A stretch of 64,000 bases of DNA from Rheinheimera pacifica (GTDB lineage Bacteria; Pseudomonadota; Gammaproteobacteria; Enterobacterales; Alteromonadaceae): positions 25,339 through 89,338 of the forward strand of contig NZ_JANUEM010000017.1 of assembly GCF_024809855.1 (NCBI RefSeq). Reading direction: 5' to 3'. The notes under the pieces are model-generated. The model was not told where the DNA came from, ran no database searches, and saw only the letters and a program-made list of their open reading frames with translations. This document shows, one piece after another, positions 25,388 to 34,018 of the stretch (position 1 is the stretch's first letter; every line of letters begins with the position of its first letter). A program made the position numbers and the translations under genes.

Positions 25388-25698
25388 GCCGCCGTTTTCT
25401 GGATGCTGAAGATGATGATCCGGTACTGAGCATGGTGAACATTATCGACGTGTTTCTGGTGATTATCGTGATTCTGTTTATCATCATCGTCAATAACCCG
25501 CTGAACCCGTTCAGCAGCGATGACGTAGTGGTGATTAAAAACCCCGGTAAAGAGAATATGGAAATCACCATTAAAGACGGCGAAAAACTGGAAAAATACC
25601 AGTCGACCAGTGAAATAGGCAGCGGCATAGGCAGTAAAGCCGGTGTCACCTACCGGCTGGACGACGGCAGCCTGATCTACGTGCCAGAAACAGACTAA
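25384..25698 (+). CDS. DUF2149 small membrane protein (HmuV-like)
   Basis: A 104-residue protein with a short acidic cytoplasmic N-terminus (DAEDDDPVLSMVN), one TM (about 20-40, IDVFLVIIVILFIIIV) and a periplasmic beta-rich domain. This is the layout of ExbD/TolR and of DUF2149 proteins that accompany CobN-ExbB pairs. The polar Asp in the TM (IIDVF) could be the proton-carrying residue. It overlaps the upstream gene by 4 bp and ends the operon before a strong terminator. Confidence 0.82.
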   Translation: MSRRFLDAEDDDPVLSMVNIIDVFLVIIVILFIIIVNNPLNPFSSDDVVVIKNPGKENMEITIKDGEKLEKYQSTSEIGSGIGSKAGVTYRLDDGSLIYVPETD

Positions 25699-25720
25699 AC
25701 CAACCGCCATTTATTGTAAT

Positions 25721-25754
25721 AAAAAGACACTGCCTTGCTACAGTGTCTTTTTTT
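25721..25754 (+). terminator. Rho-independent terminator of the heme operon
   Basis: AAAAAGACACTG and CAGTGTCTTTTT form a 12-bp stem with an 8-base loop followed by T residues, 23 bp after the DUF2149 stop. The A/T-flanked stem could work in both directions. Confidence 0.92.
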
Positions 25755-25910
25755 ATGGCATATGAAGATGACCATATCGTCGCCTTGGTACCTATGCTAT
25801 CAGATCAGGGCCTGCACCATATCCCGGTACTGGATGCGCAGCAACAACTGGTTGGTATAATTACCCAGTCCGACCTTATCGCTGCGCTGTTTAACAGCAA
25901 GCTGGCCTGA
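25755..25910 (+). pseudogene. Orphan CBS-domain fragment of an HPP/CBS gene
   Basis: An open frame of 51 codons from ATG at 25755 encodes the last part of a CBS domain: EDDHIVALVPMLSDQGLHHI then PVLDAQQQLVGIITQSDLIA. It is a close relative of the last 50 residues of the HPP/CBS protein ending at 19026 (EDDHIAALIPLLSDQGLHHI). No upstream domain remains and the ATG lies in the terminator T-run, so it looks like the 3' stump of a deleted or displaced paralogue. It is diverged at many third positions, so the copy is not recent. Confidence 0.75.
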
Positions 25911-27872
25911 TCAGGCCAGTTTAAAACGACCAACTAACGCCTGCAATTGCTCAGCCAAACGCGCCAGCTCGCGGCTGGTGCTGGCAGTTTGCTCCGCACC
26001 GGCACTGGTTTGTAAGGCTACATCACTGATACTCAGTACTTTTTGATTAATTTCATCAGCAACGGTACTTTGCTGTTCAGCAGCAGAAGCTATTTGCATA
26101 TTTTTATCGTTTATCCCACTAATACCGCTTAATACACTGGCAAGTATAGTGCCGGTTTCTGCGACTTTTTCACTGCCCTCTTGCGCCTGACTCAGGCTTA
26201 AGCGCATTGCATCTGTAGCTTGCAGAGCACCTTGCTGCAACCCCTCTATCATGCGCTGAATATCGCCGGTTGATTGAGCTGTACGTTGTGCCAGTGTGCG
26301 AACTTCATCTGCCACGACCGCAAATCCCCGCCCCTGTTCACCGGCTCGGGCTGCTTCAATGGCGGCATTAAGCGCCAGTAAGTTAGTTTGTTCGGCTATG
26401 CCACGTATAACATCTAGTACCGATGTAATGGCATCGCTATCATGTTTTACTTTATCGATCACTTTAGCCGTGCTGTCTACCTGTGCTGACAAACGGTTAA
26501 TAAGGGTTATGCTCTGCTCCAGTTTAGCTTTACCTTGTGTCGCACCTGCCTGCACTGATTCAGATAACTCAGCCGCTTCTGCAGTACTACTGGCTACATC
26601 CCGCACGGTGGCGCTCATTTCGTGCATGGCCGTTGCTACCATCTCGGTATCCTGTTGTTGCTGTTGCACACCTTTGCTGGTTTGTAACGTCACTGCAGAC
26701 GATTGCTCTGCAGCCGTTGCGACCTGAACCGTTGCTGCACCGATGTCATTAATAATGCGTTGCAGCTCCTGCGCCATACTATTGGTACTGTATGCAATAC
26801 GACCGAACTCGTCTTTCCCCTGATAGTGACTGCGGGCGGTAAGATCACGTTGAGCCAGCGCAGCAATGGCGCCTTCTATGCTATGTACGGCAGACGCAAT
26901 ACTGCGCACTGTAATCATTGCGACGATTACCAACACAGCCGCGATCACTAGTAATACCGTTACAAGCAGCCATAACTGCCGTGTCGCTTGCTGATTTAGC
27001 TGCTCTGCTGCTGCTGCGATATCCCGGCTTAAACTCTGTTCAAACTCACTCATCTGAGCCAGCCGGCTGGTAGATATATCAAACCACTGGCCGCCATCTA
27101 TGTTCAATGCTGCCCCCAGCGCAGTATTAAACGCCAGTTGCTGCAACCTTGCCACCTCAGCAAAACTGTTATGCTGAGTTACCTGTTGCCACTGTTGTTG
27201 CTGCGCTGTCGTTACCATACGCAGAAAGTTTTCATTATAGGCATTGTAAGCACCAAGATTATTACTAAACCGCGCCAGTAATTCGCCAGTAAAACTGCCA
27301 TGACTAAATACCAGGCCCAAAATGGCACGCTCACGCCCGGCGCGTTCTTTCATTTCAATAAACTGGTTTAATGTTGCCAGCTGTTTGGCCATTTCGCGAT
27401 GCTGTACGTCTACTTCCAACTGGTGGTTTAACGCTATCATTGCTGTAATTAATGCCGTATATCGCTCAGCTGATGTGGTATTAGCCATAGCTAATTGATC
27501 AATCTGTCGGCGCAGTTCTGATAACTGTTGTAACTGTTGCTGTAAAGGTTGTAACTGTGGCAAACGCAACGCCATAAATGCCTGCAACTGCCGGTCGCTT
27601 TGTTGGCGTAACTGAGCTAACCGCTCGGCAAAACGCTCACCGGAGCTGGCCAGAAACACCCCACTGGCGCCGCGTTCGGCTTGCAAAGTTCCTACCAGCG
27701 TATTCATTGTTACAGAAGCATCTATCGAACTACCTATATGCCGGGCGAGTTCAACCTGTTGCCAACTGGCTGTTAGCCTGCCACCCGCCAACCACAAAGC
27801 AGCTAATACCGGCAGTAGAAGTAGTAACATTAATTTCTGACTGATAGCCAAATTACGGATAAAACGCCTCAT
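25911..27872 (-). CDS. Methyl-accepting chemotaxis protein with NIT sensor domain
   Basis: Transmembrane chemoreceptor of 653 residues. TM1 is near 12-32. A periplasmic NIT (nitrate/nitrite-sensing) domain follows (about 35-290) with [14 protein letters not shown] and [17 protein letters not shown] signatures. TM2 is near 300-325, then HAMP and an MCP signalling hairpin with the conserved tip [20 protein letters not shown]. The ATG at 27872 is preferred over the TTG two codons upstream, with GGGG 8 bases before it. By position and domain it should steer motility in nitrate/nitrite gradients. Confidence 0.93.
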   Translation of the reverse strand: MRRFIRNLAISQKLMLLLLLPVLAALWLAGGRLTASWQQVELARHIGSSIDASVTMNTLVGTLQAERGASGVFLASSGERFAERLAQLRQQSDRQLQAFMALRLPQLQPLQQQLQQLSELRRQIDQLAMANTTSAERYTALITAMIALNHQLEVDVQHREMAKQLATLNQFIEMKERAGRERAILGLVFSHGSFTGELLARFSNNLGAYNAYNENFLRMVTTAQQQQWQQVTQHNSFAEVARLQQLAFNTALGAALNIDGGQWFDISTSRLAQMSEFEQSLSRDIAAAAEQLNQQATRQLWLLVTVLLVIAAVLVIVAMITVRSIASAVHSIEGAIAALAQRDLTARSHYQGKDEFGRIAYSTNSMAQELQRIINDIGAATVQVATAAEQSSAVTLQTSKGVQQQQQDTEMVATAMHEMSATVRDVASSTAEAAELSESVQAGATQGKAKLEQSITLINRLSAQVDSTAKVIDKVKHDSDAITSVLDVIRGIAEQTNLLALNAAIEAARAGEQGRGFAVVADEVRTLAQRTAQSTGDIQRMIEGLQQGALQATDAMRLSLSQAQEGSEKVAETGTILASVLSGISGINDKNMQIASAAEQQSTVADEINQKVLSISDVALQTSAGAEQTASTSRELARLAEQLQALVGRFKLA

Positions 27873-27905
27873 AAACAAAACCCCATGGTGAAAAGTACTA
27901 TTATT

Positions 27906-27924
27906 TTAGGTAAAAAATACCTAA
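27906..27924. promoter_or_regulatory. Perfect inverted repeat upstream of the NIT chemoreceptor
   Basis: TTAGGTA-AAAAA-TACCTAA is a perfect 19-bp inverted repeat, 34 bp upstream of the chemoreceptor ATG. TACCTAA is close to the NarL heptamer, and exact or near heptamers TACCTCT (27947-27953) and TACCCCG (27969-27975) lie nearby. This is a likely operator; regulator identity is inferred. Confidence 0.45.
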
Positions 27925-28040
27925 TCGCCGAGCAGGCAAAGGTGATTACCTCTTTGTGGTTAGTTAATTACCCCGCTATAGCCAGCATATCCGCTGAGCA
28001 GCTTTGTTACACTGGAAAAAACTATTATTGAGCTTTGAAT

Positions 28041-28445
28041 ATGAATATTGCATCCTACCGCGACTTAATTAACGCTGCAGGCCAGCAAAACGAGCCCCAG
28101 CGGTTATTGTTTGTATTTGCCAAGGCCGAGCTGCCAAATGGCTATACCGATACACAAAAGCACAATTTTGAGCAGGGCCAGGGCGGCGCTTTGGCACCAG
28201 TGCTCTGTGTAGATAAATTGCCGGATGAAGTCAGCGATTTTAAAAGCTTAGTGAATGAATCAAAAACCACTGGTGTTGACTGGGATATCGCCTTTGTGTC
28301 AGCCCTTGGCGGCCGCGGTGGTTTTGCGCCGAACAGCGATGAAGCCACCCAACCCCTTAAGATGATGATGGAAAAAATTCAGGGCGGCATAATTGCCGAT
28401 TTTCTTACCTTTAATAAAGCCGGTGAATTGGTGGCGTTGTATTAA
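28041..28445 (+). CDS. Small conserved hypothetical protein
   Basis: A 134-residue soluble protein from the ATG at 28041 (a TTG two codons earlier is possible). It has PQRLLFVFAKAELP, GGALAPVLCVDKLPDEV, a WDIAFVSALGGRGG glycine-rich turn and a C-terminal DFLTFNKAGELVAL. Similar proteins are, to my recollection, often labelled ribonucleotide reductase subunit alpha, but none of the reductase's catalytic features are here, so that label should not be trusted. Monocistronic, between the chemoreceptor and hemN. Confidence 0.7.
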   Translation: MNIASYRDLINAAGQQNEPQRLLFVFAKAELPNGYTDTQKHNFEQGQGGALAPVLCVDKLPDEVSDFKSLVNESKTTGVDWDIAFVSALGGRGGFAPNSDEATQPLKMMMEKIQGGIIADFLTFNKAGELVALY

Positions 28446-28527
28446 CCATACCAATTACATCCAAGCCATGCCGGGTGCATATTTGCGCTCGGTATAGAAA
28501 TGCCCTGTTTGCCCGGGCCCTGCAGAA

Positions 28528-29889
28528 TTACACCACTTTTGAATAACGCTGTTGGTCCAGGGTTAGGTAAGCATCAAAACAGGCACAGATGCTGCGTACC
28601 CATAGCCGGCCAGCATCGGTTACTTTAATGCGCTCAGCGTATACCTCAACCAAACCGTCTTCCATAAAAGGCTGCAAGCGCGCCAAAGCGTCAGCAAAAT
28701 ATTGCCAAAAGCTTTGGATATGCCATTGGCGGCTAAATGTTTCTGTATCCAGTGCAAAATGGCAAATTAACTGGCTGATTAGCGCCGCCCGTAGTTTGTC
28801 ATCTGCATTTAAACTAAAACCGCGTTCAGTGGCAAACTGAGCTTTATTAACAGCTGCATAATACGCCGGTAAATCTTTGCTGTTTTGCCACAGCACGCCA
28901 CTTACCTGACTGATACTAGACACACCAAGACCTATCAATGCATCCTGGCCGGCGGTGGTGTAGCCCTGAAAATTGCGCTGCAACTTACCGGCATGCTGGG
29001 CTTTGGCCAGGGTGTCATCCGGTCGGGCAAAGTGATCCATACCGATAAACTGATAACCGGCCGCAACAAAACGGTCAATCGCCAGTTGCATTAACTCCAG
29101 CTTTAACGGTGCATCCGGCAAACTGCTGTTATCTATTTTGCGCTGCGCAGCAAAACGAGCCGGGATATGGGCATAGCTAAACAGCGAAATACGGTGCGGA
29201 TTAAGCCGGATAATTTCATCTACCGTTTCAGCAAAGCTGGCCGGCTGCTGAAACGGCAGGCCATAGATAAGGTCGAGATTAATTGAGCTGAAACCCAGCT
29301 CACGGCTAAGCTGCACCTGATGACGGATAAGATCAGTGTCCTGCACACGGTTAATGGCAATCTGCACTTTTTCATCTAAATCCTGCACACCAAAGCTGAC
29401 GCGGTTAAAGCCTAAAGTACGCAGATGCCGCAGCTTGTTATCGTTGCAGCTGCGCGGGTCAATTTCAATACTGATTTCGGCATCAGCATTAATAGTAAAA
29501 AACTTATGTAACAGCGCCATTAAGCGGCTAAGTTGCACCTCCGTTAAAAACGTTGGTGTACCGCCACCCAAATGCAGTTGGTTAATGCGCTTACTGTCCA
29601 GTAGTGGCGCATACAGCGCCATCTCTTCAGTTAAGGCATCAAGATAGGTATCAGCTTTGTGCTGGTGCCGGGTAATAACTTTATTACAGCCACAGTAGTA
29701 ACACAGCTTATGGCAGAACGGGATATGTAGATAAAGGCTCAGCTCGTCGGGGCTTTGGCTGATTGCGCTCTGGATCAGCCCATGGTCAAAGTCGGTACTC
29801 AGCGAAAGTGCTGTGGGATAAGAGGTATAACGTGGGCCATTAATGTTATATTTACTAATTAATGCTGGGTCCCATTTAATTGTTTGCAT
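28528..29889 (-). CDS. hemN: Oxygen-independent coproporphyrinogen III oxidase HemN
   Basis: Radical-SAM enzyme converting coproporphyrinogen III to protoporphyrinogen IX without O2 for heme synthesis. It has 453 residues; the cluster motif is C59-HKL-C63-YY-C66-GC, as in genuine HemN with its extra Cys, and the N-terminal YNINGPRYTSYPTA that distinguishes HemN from HemW is present. GAGGTAAAG precedes the ATG. It lies 57 bp behind ubiT on the same strand and is probably co-transcribed. Confidence 0.96.
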   Translation of the reverse strand: MQTIKWDPALISKYNINGPRYTSYPTALSLSTDFDHGLIQSAISQSPDELSLYLHIPFCHKLCYYCGCNKVITRHQHKADTYLDALTEEMALYAPLLDSKRINQLHLGGGTPTFLTEVQLSRLMALLHKFFTINADAEISIEIDPRSCNDNKLRHLRTLGFNRVSFGVQDLDEKVQIAINRVQDTDLIRHQVQLSRELGFSSINLDLIYGLPFQQPASFAETVDEIIRLNPHRISLFSYAHIPARFAAQRKIDNSSLPDAPLKLELMQLAIDRFVAAGYQFIGMDHFARPDDTLAKAQHAGKLQRNFQGYTTAGQDALIGLGVSSISQVSGVLWQNSKDLPAYYAAVNKAQFATERGFSLNADDKLRAALISQLICHFALDTETFSRQWHIQSFWQYFADALARLQPFMEDGLVEVYAERIKVTDAGRLWVRSICACFDAYLTLDQQRYSKVV

Positions 29890-29946
29890 CTTTACCTCTG
29901 TTATTGCGCCAGACCACCGGCAGACTGGCTAAGTGCCCACTTAACG

Positions 29947-30462
29947 CTATTCCACCGCGGGCTTAGGATCTGCCAACGCGACTGTCTTTTGTTGCTGTGC
30001 TAGCCATTGCAGGCTGCGCGTTAAAGGTAGCGGTAAACGCTCCGGCCCTATGCTGTCGAGCAGGTTTTTGCAGTACAAGCCAAGCTCTGTATCACCGAGC
30101 ATTTGCAACCTGCGACGGAAAAACAACGTATCAGGGTCAACTTGGTTAGTGATCATGGCGATAAAATCGGCCAGTTCAGCTTTTAACAGCAGGTCTTGCT
30201 GTGGCGGGTGCAGCTGCACTTGCAACTGCCTGCCGTTAAGGCTGATGCCAAACTCCAGCGCAATATCTGCCACACTTACCACCACGCTTTTATCCTGCAA
30301 AAAACTCAGCTCGCCTGTGCGTAGCTCAGTGTAGAAAAACCGGTTTAACGCCAACTGTAACACGCCAACCTGTGCCGCCCTGGGAGCACAACGGGTAAGC
30401 CGGCGCAGCATTGTAGGTAGAACAGCTACCAACTTAGAGTTAACTCTTTTAATATCAAACAT
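29947..30462 (-). CDS. ubiT: UbiT, SCP2-domain ubiquinone accessory factor
   Basis: A 171-residue SCP2-like lipid-binding protein required, with UbiU and UbiV, for O2-independent ubiquinone synthesis. The SCP2 fold covers about 40-135 (VSVADIALEFGISLNGRQLQV). It is divergent from ubiU across 112 bp, the same arrangement as yhbT-yhbU in E. coli. No FNR box was found in that gap. Confidence 0.88.
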   Translation of the reverse strand: MFDIKRVNSKLVAVLPTMLRRLTRCAPRAAQVGVLQLALNRFFYTELRTGELSFLQDKSVVVSVADIALEFGISLNGRQLQVQLHPPQQDLLLKAELADFIAMITNQVDPDTLFFRRRLQMLGDTELGLYCKNLLDSIGPERLPLPLTRSLQWLAQQQKTVALADPKPAVE

Positions 30463-30490
30463 ATATAAGCATTCCAGTCGTATCAGACCC

Positions 30491-30496
30491 TATAAT
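30491..30496 (+). promoter_or_regulatory. -10-like element in the ubiT-ubiU gap
   Basis: TATAAT exactly matches the sigma-70 -10 consensus about 80 bp before ubiU. No convincing -35 or FNR site is seen at the proper distance. Confidence 0.3.
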
Positions 30497-30574
30497 AAAA
30501 CCACAGCGCAACCGCATTGGCTATTCCCTGTCGGAGGTAGCTAAGGTAACGAAAATTAAGCAAGGGAAGTAAAA

Positions 30575-31567
30575 ATGGAGCTGCTCTGCCCCGCCGGCAG
30601 TATGCCGGCGTTAAAGGCGGCCATCGAACATGGCGCCGATGCTGTGTATATCGGCTTAAAAGATGACACCAATGCCCGCCATTTTGCCGGGCTGAACTTT
30701 GACGAAGCCAGGCTACGCGAAGCCGCACGCTATGTGCACCAACATGGCAAAAAGCTGCATGTGGCGATTAACACCTTCGCCCACCCGGATAACTATCAGC
30801 GCTGGCAACAGGCGGTCGATCTTGCCGTAAGTGCCGGGGCAGATGTGTTGATCCTGGCTGATATCGCTGTGCTGGCCTACGCCGCTGAGTGCTACCCCAA
30901 GATAGAGCGGCATTTGTCGGTGCAGGCCTCGGCGACCAATGCTGCAGCGATTAATTTTTACCGCCAGTTTGGCATCAGCCGCGTGGTGTTGCCACGGGTG
31001 CTATCAATGCAGCAAGTACGGGCATTAGCAAAAAGCTGTGATATTGACCTGGAAGTGTTTGCTTTTGGCAGCCTGTGCATTATGGCCGAAGGCCGCTGCT
31101 ATTTAAGCTCCTATATGACCGGGCAGTCACCCAACACCGCAGGTGCCTGCTCACCGGCAGCATTTGTACAGTGGCAGGATAACAACGGCAGCCTGGAATC
31201 ACGCTTAAACGGCGTATTAATTGATCGCTTCGCGCCGGATGAAACCGCCGGTTATCCCACGCTGTGCAAAGGCCGTTTTAACGTCGGCGGGGACACCTAC
31301 CATGCATTGGAGGAACCCACCAGTTTAAACACGCTGGATTTGCTGCCACAACTTTATGCCGAAGGGATTAAGTCGCTAAAAATTGAGGGCCGTCAACGCA
31401 GCCCTGCTTATGTCACGAAAATTACGCAGGTGTGGCGCGCCGCCATTGATGCGGTAATGGCTGATCCACAGCGCTTTTACGTGCAACAGCAGTGGCAACA
31501 GGTGCTGGCAGGGCTCTCTGAAGGCAGCCAGACCACACTCGGTGCTTATCATCGTAAATGGAAATAA
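30575..31567 (+). CDS. ubiU: UbiU, O2-independent ubiquinone hydroxylation protein
   Basis: Peptidase-U32-family Fe-S protein of 330 residues that forms a complex with UbiV and hydroxylates ubiquinone precursors anaerobically using prephenate-derived oxygen. It starts MELLCPAGSMPALKAAIEHG, as UbiU/YhbU does. Cluster cysteines lie in FGSLCIMAEGRCYLSS and GACSPA plus a later LCKGRFNVGG. AAGGGAAG precedes the ATG. It is followed 4 bp later by ubiV. Confidence 0.93.
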   Translation: MELLCPAGSMPALKAAIEHGADAVYIGLKDDTNARHFAGLNFDEARLREAARYVHQHGKKLHVAINTFAHPDNYQRWQQAVDLAVSAGADVLILADIAVLAYAAECYPKIERHLSVQASATNAAAINFYRQFGISRVVLPRVLSMQQVRALAKSCDIDLEVFAFGSLCIMAEGRCYLSSYMTGQSPNTAGACSPAAFVQWQDNNGSLESRLNGVLIDRFAPDETAGYPTLCKGRFNVGGDTYHALEEPTSLNTLDLLPQLYAEGIKSLKIEGRQRSPAYVTKITQVWRAAIDAVMADPQRFYVQQQWQQVLAGLSEGSQTTLGAYHRKWK

Positions 31568-31571
31568 CCTG

Positions 31572-32444
31572 ATGAAATTTTCTCTGGGGCCGGTGCTGTA
31601 CTTTTGGCCCAAAGCACAGATGCAGCAATTTTACCGCGACGCCGCCGATTCAGCGGTAGATATTGTTTATCTGGGTGAAACAGTATGCAGCAAAAGACGT
31701 GAGCTGAAATTTGATGACTATATCGCGCTGGCACAGATGCTGCGTGAAGCCGGTAAACAAGTGTGCTTATCGTCGATGACCTTATATGAAGCACCCGGCG
31801 AACTGCGGGAGTTACGTAAATATGTTGATAACGGTGAGTTTTTAGTTGAAGCAAATGACGTTGGCGCTATTAGCATGCTGCAGGAACATGGCCTGCCATT
31901 TGTCGCCGGCGCTGCAATAAACTGCTACAACCAGCATAGCTTACGCCGGTTAGTAGGTATGGGATTAACGCGCTGGGTAATGCCGGTAGAGTTATCCCAA
32001 CACTGGCTGGATACGCTGTTAAGCCAGAGCCTCATTAGTGATATCCGCGACTGTTTTGAAACCGAAGTATTCGGCTTTGGTCATTTGCCGCTGGCCTGGA
32101 GTGGCCGCTGTTTTACAGCCCGCTCGGAAAACCGCAGTAAAGATCAGTGCGAGCTGTGCTGCATTAACTACCCGCAGGGGCGCCAGGTAAGCAGCCAGGA
32201 TGGTACTGCTGTTTTTGTATTAAACGGCATTCAAACACAGTCTGGTAGCCGTTATAACCTGATTAATCAGTTACCGGCTATGCAAGGCATGGTGGATATA
32301 GTACGGTTAAGCCCACAAGTTGAAGGCACTTTTGACTGGCTGACAAAGTTTAAAGCCAACAGCAATGGCGCAGCACCACAGCCACTGGCTGCAACCGACA
32401 GTAACGGCTACTGGCTGAATCTGGCCGGTATGGCGACGGGTTGA
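31572..32444 (+). CDS. ubiV: UbiV, O2-independent ubiquinone hydroxylation protein
   Basis: Partner of UbiU, with 290 residues. The ATG at 31572 (MKFSLGPVLYFWPK) agrees with the family start and begins 4 bp after the ubiU stop; upstream in-frame codons overlap ubiU. U32 features include YLGETVCSKRRE, FGHLPLAWSGRCFTA and CELCCINYP, whose cysteines bind a [4Fe-4S] cluster in the family. It keeps the nitrate-respiration chain supplied with ubiquinone. Confidence 0.93.
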   Translation: MKFSLGPVLYFWPKAQMQQFYRDAADSAVDIVYLGETVCSKRRELKFDDYIALAQMLREAGKQVCLSSMTLYEAPGELRELRKYVDNGEFLVEANDVGAISMLQEHGLPFVAGAAINCYNQHSLRRLVGMGLTRWVMPVELSQHWLDTLLSQSLISDIRDCFETEVFGFGHLPLAWSGRCFTARSENRSKDQCELCCINYPQGRQVSSQDGTAVFVLNGIQTQSGSRYNLINQLPAMQGMVDIVRLSPQVEGTFDWLTKFKANSNGAAPQPLAATDSNGYWLNLAGMATG

Positions 32445-32481
32445 ATTTTGAATGGCTGAGGCTGTAACCTTTGGAGCACAG

Positions 32482-33018
32482 ATGACACAAACATTAACCA
32501 AAATCGGTATAGTAACAGTAAGTGACCGCGCAAGCGCCGGCATATACGAAGATTTATCCGGTAAAGCTATTATCGATACCTTAAACGACTATTTAACCAG
32601 CGATTGGCAAAGCGAATACCGGCTGATCCCTGATGAACAGCCGTTAATTGAGCAAACGCTACGCGAGCTAGCCGACGAAGAAGGCTGCTGTTTAATTGTC
32701 ACCACCGGCGGTACCGGCCCGGCCAAACGCGACGTTACGCCCGAGGCAACAGAAGCAGTGTGCGACAGAATGATGCCGGGCTTTGGCGAACTGATGCGCA
32801 CTGAATCGTTAAAATATGTGCCAACGGCAATATTGTCGCGCCAAACTGCAGGCCTGCGCGGCAGCAGTTTAATTATTAACCTGCCGGGTAAGCCCAAAGC
32901 CATTCGCCAGTGTTTAGATGCGGTGTTTCCGGCCGTGCCTTACTGCATCGATTTAATGGACGGGCCTTATTTGCAGTGCAATGAGGCGGTGATTAAAGCA
33001 TTTAGGCCGAAAAGCTGA
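32482..33018 (+). CDS. mogA: Molybdopterin adenylyltransferase MogA
   Basis: Adenylates molybdopterin before Mo insertion, supplying Moco for NarG. It has 178 residues from the ATG at 32482, with GGAGCACAG just before it; the longer in-frame start adds 10 poorly supported residues. Motifs: VTVSDRASAGIYED at the N-terminus, TTGGTGPAKRDVTPEAT at the active site and NLPGKPKA near the end, matching MogA rather than MoaB. It lies 37 bp after ubiV, probably in the same transcript. Confidence 0.92.
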   Translation: MTQTLTKIGIVTVSDRASAGIYEDLSGKAIIDTLNDYLTSDWQSEYRLIPDEQPLIEQTLRELADEEGCCLIVTTGGTGPAKRDVTPEATEAVCDRMMPGFGELMRTESLKYVPTAILSRQTAGLRGSSLIINLPGKPKAIRQCLDAVFPAVPYCIDLMDGPYLQCNEAVIKAFRPKS

Positions 33019-33020
33019 TA

Positions 33021-33695
33021 TTAAACTTTACTGAGACGGATTTTATCGCGAGCCCAGTGTTTAATTACACTTTCAGCAAACCAGAGTGGTTGAGCACGAT
33101 CAAAGTTCTTCTCTACGATATCAAGGTAACCATCTGGTGTGACTTCAGCAATAAAGGTTAATTGTCGGGTGGAATTATCAAAGAAATAGCTTCTGCGCGA
33201 TGCCCGTGCCATTTCAGGTAGTAGCTGAAGACTTCTCTCGTATCTTTGAAAGATTTTATCTCTGGGTACACTATGCCCGCCGAGTTCAACCCGCTGCTCA
33301 ACCCTGGCAACATTTACCTCAGGATCCGACGTACACACGTAATAAAGATAGGCTTTATATCCGGCAGTATTGGCACGCTGGAAGAAATCAAGATGGCTCT
33401 TGTGACTCATTACTGACTCATAGCTAAAAGACAACTGATCTCTGATCCAATCCTCACGAAGACCAAGTGCAATTTGTTGCGCTAGCTTAGCAGCTTGATA
33501 GGTATTACCTTCTGATAAATCAATGTTCTTTGAATTAGAAAATTGCTGCAACAATTCAGTTAAATTAATATGCTTTGCAATATCATCAGGATTAAGATAC
33601 TGCCCAAGACGAACAGCATAACGCTCTCTTAACTGTGTTGTTAAAGTTGTTTTGCCCGAGCCATTAGGCCCGGCAATCAATCTCAATTTTGGCAA
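33021..33695 (-). CDS. Zeta-toxin-like P-loop kinase
   Basis: A 224-residue protein with a Walker A at the N-terminus (GPNGSGKTT, about 8-16) and the zeta-toxin/UNAG-kinase-like layout: LNPDDIAK after the P-loop, SYESVMSHKSHLDFFQRA, and a YYVCTSDPEVNVARVEQRVELGG region carrying arginines. Zeta toxins phosphorylate UDP-N-acetylglucosamine; this subgroup is chromosomal and its target is untested. It overlaps the upstream small gene by 13 bp. Base composition looks more A/T-rich than neighbours, suggesting transfer. Confidence 0.82.
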   Translation of the reverse strand: MPKLRLIAGPNGSGKTTLTTQLRERYAVRLGQYLNPDDIAKHINLTELLQQFSNSKNIDLSEGNTYQAAKLAQQIALGLREDWIRDQLSFSYESVMSHKSHLDFFQRANTAGYKAYLYYVCTSDPEVNVARVEQRVELGGHSVPRDKIFQRYERSLQLLPEMARASRRSYFFDNSTRQLTFIAEVTPDGYLDIVEKNFDRAQPLWFAESVIKHWARDKIRLSKV

Positions 33696-33934
33696 AGTAA
33701 ATCTCTGAGTTTTAGCTCAGGTTTAACGGTAACACGCTTTAAAAAAGTTTTTTTGTTGCCAGCGTCCAATTTCACCATCTCGCCATTTTCAACAAAAGTA
33801 ATAGACACTCCTGCATCCAAAGCTTGCTGCACCGCAGTACGTGATGCTCGAACGCCAATATCCATCAGGGTTTTGTTATCATCTAACTCAGATTTTCTTT
33901 GATGTTTCCGAACAGTTCTTACAGCTTGATACAT
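33683..33934 (-). CDS. Putative antitoxin paired with zeta-like toxin
   Basis: Small basic protein of 83 residues from ATG at 33934 with AGAGGTGATT before it (an upstream in-frame ATG lacks this). It is soluble, with an N-terminal helix rich in Arg/Lys (AVRTVRKHQRKSEL) and a C-terminal KRVTVKPELKLRDLL. It overlaps the toxin gene by 13 bp, the usual antitoxin-first coupling. It is not similar to classic epsilon antitoxin, so assignment rests on position. Confidence 0.65.
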   Translation of the reverse strand: MYQAVRTVRKHQRKSELDDNKTLMDIGVRASRTAVQQALDAGVSITFVENGEMVKLDAGNKKTFLKRVTVKPELKLRDLLCQN

Positions 33935-34018
33935 AATCACCTCTGTACTGTAAATATAGCGACATCCTAGCACACTAATCTGATTCCAGACAGCGCAGCA
34001 AGTTCATTAGAGCACAAC

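Noticed and set aside
28041..28445. Ribonucleotide reductase alpha subunit
   Set aside because: 134 residues with none of the catalytic Cys or radical motifs; the genuine anaerobic enzyme is nrdD at 12.3 kb.
30463..30574. FNR box between ubiT and ubiU
   Set aside because: No TTGAT-N4-ATCAA or one-mismatch version was found on either strand.
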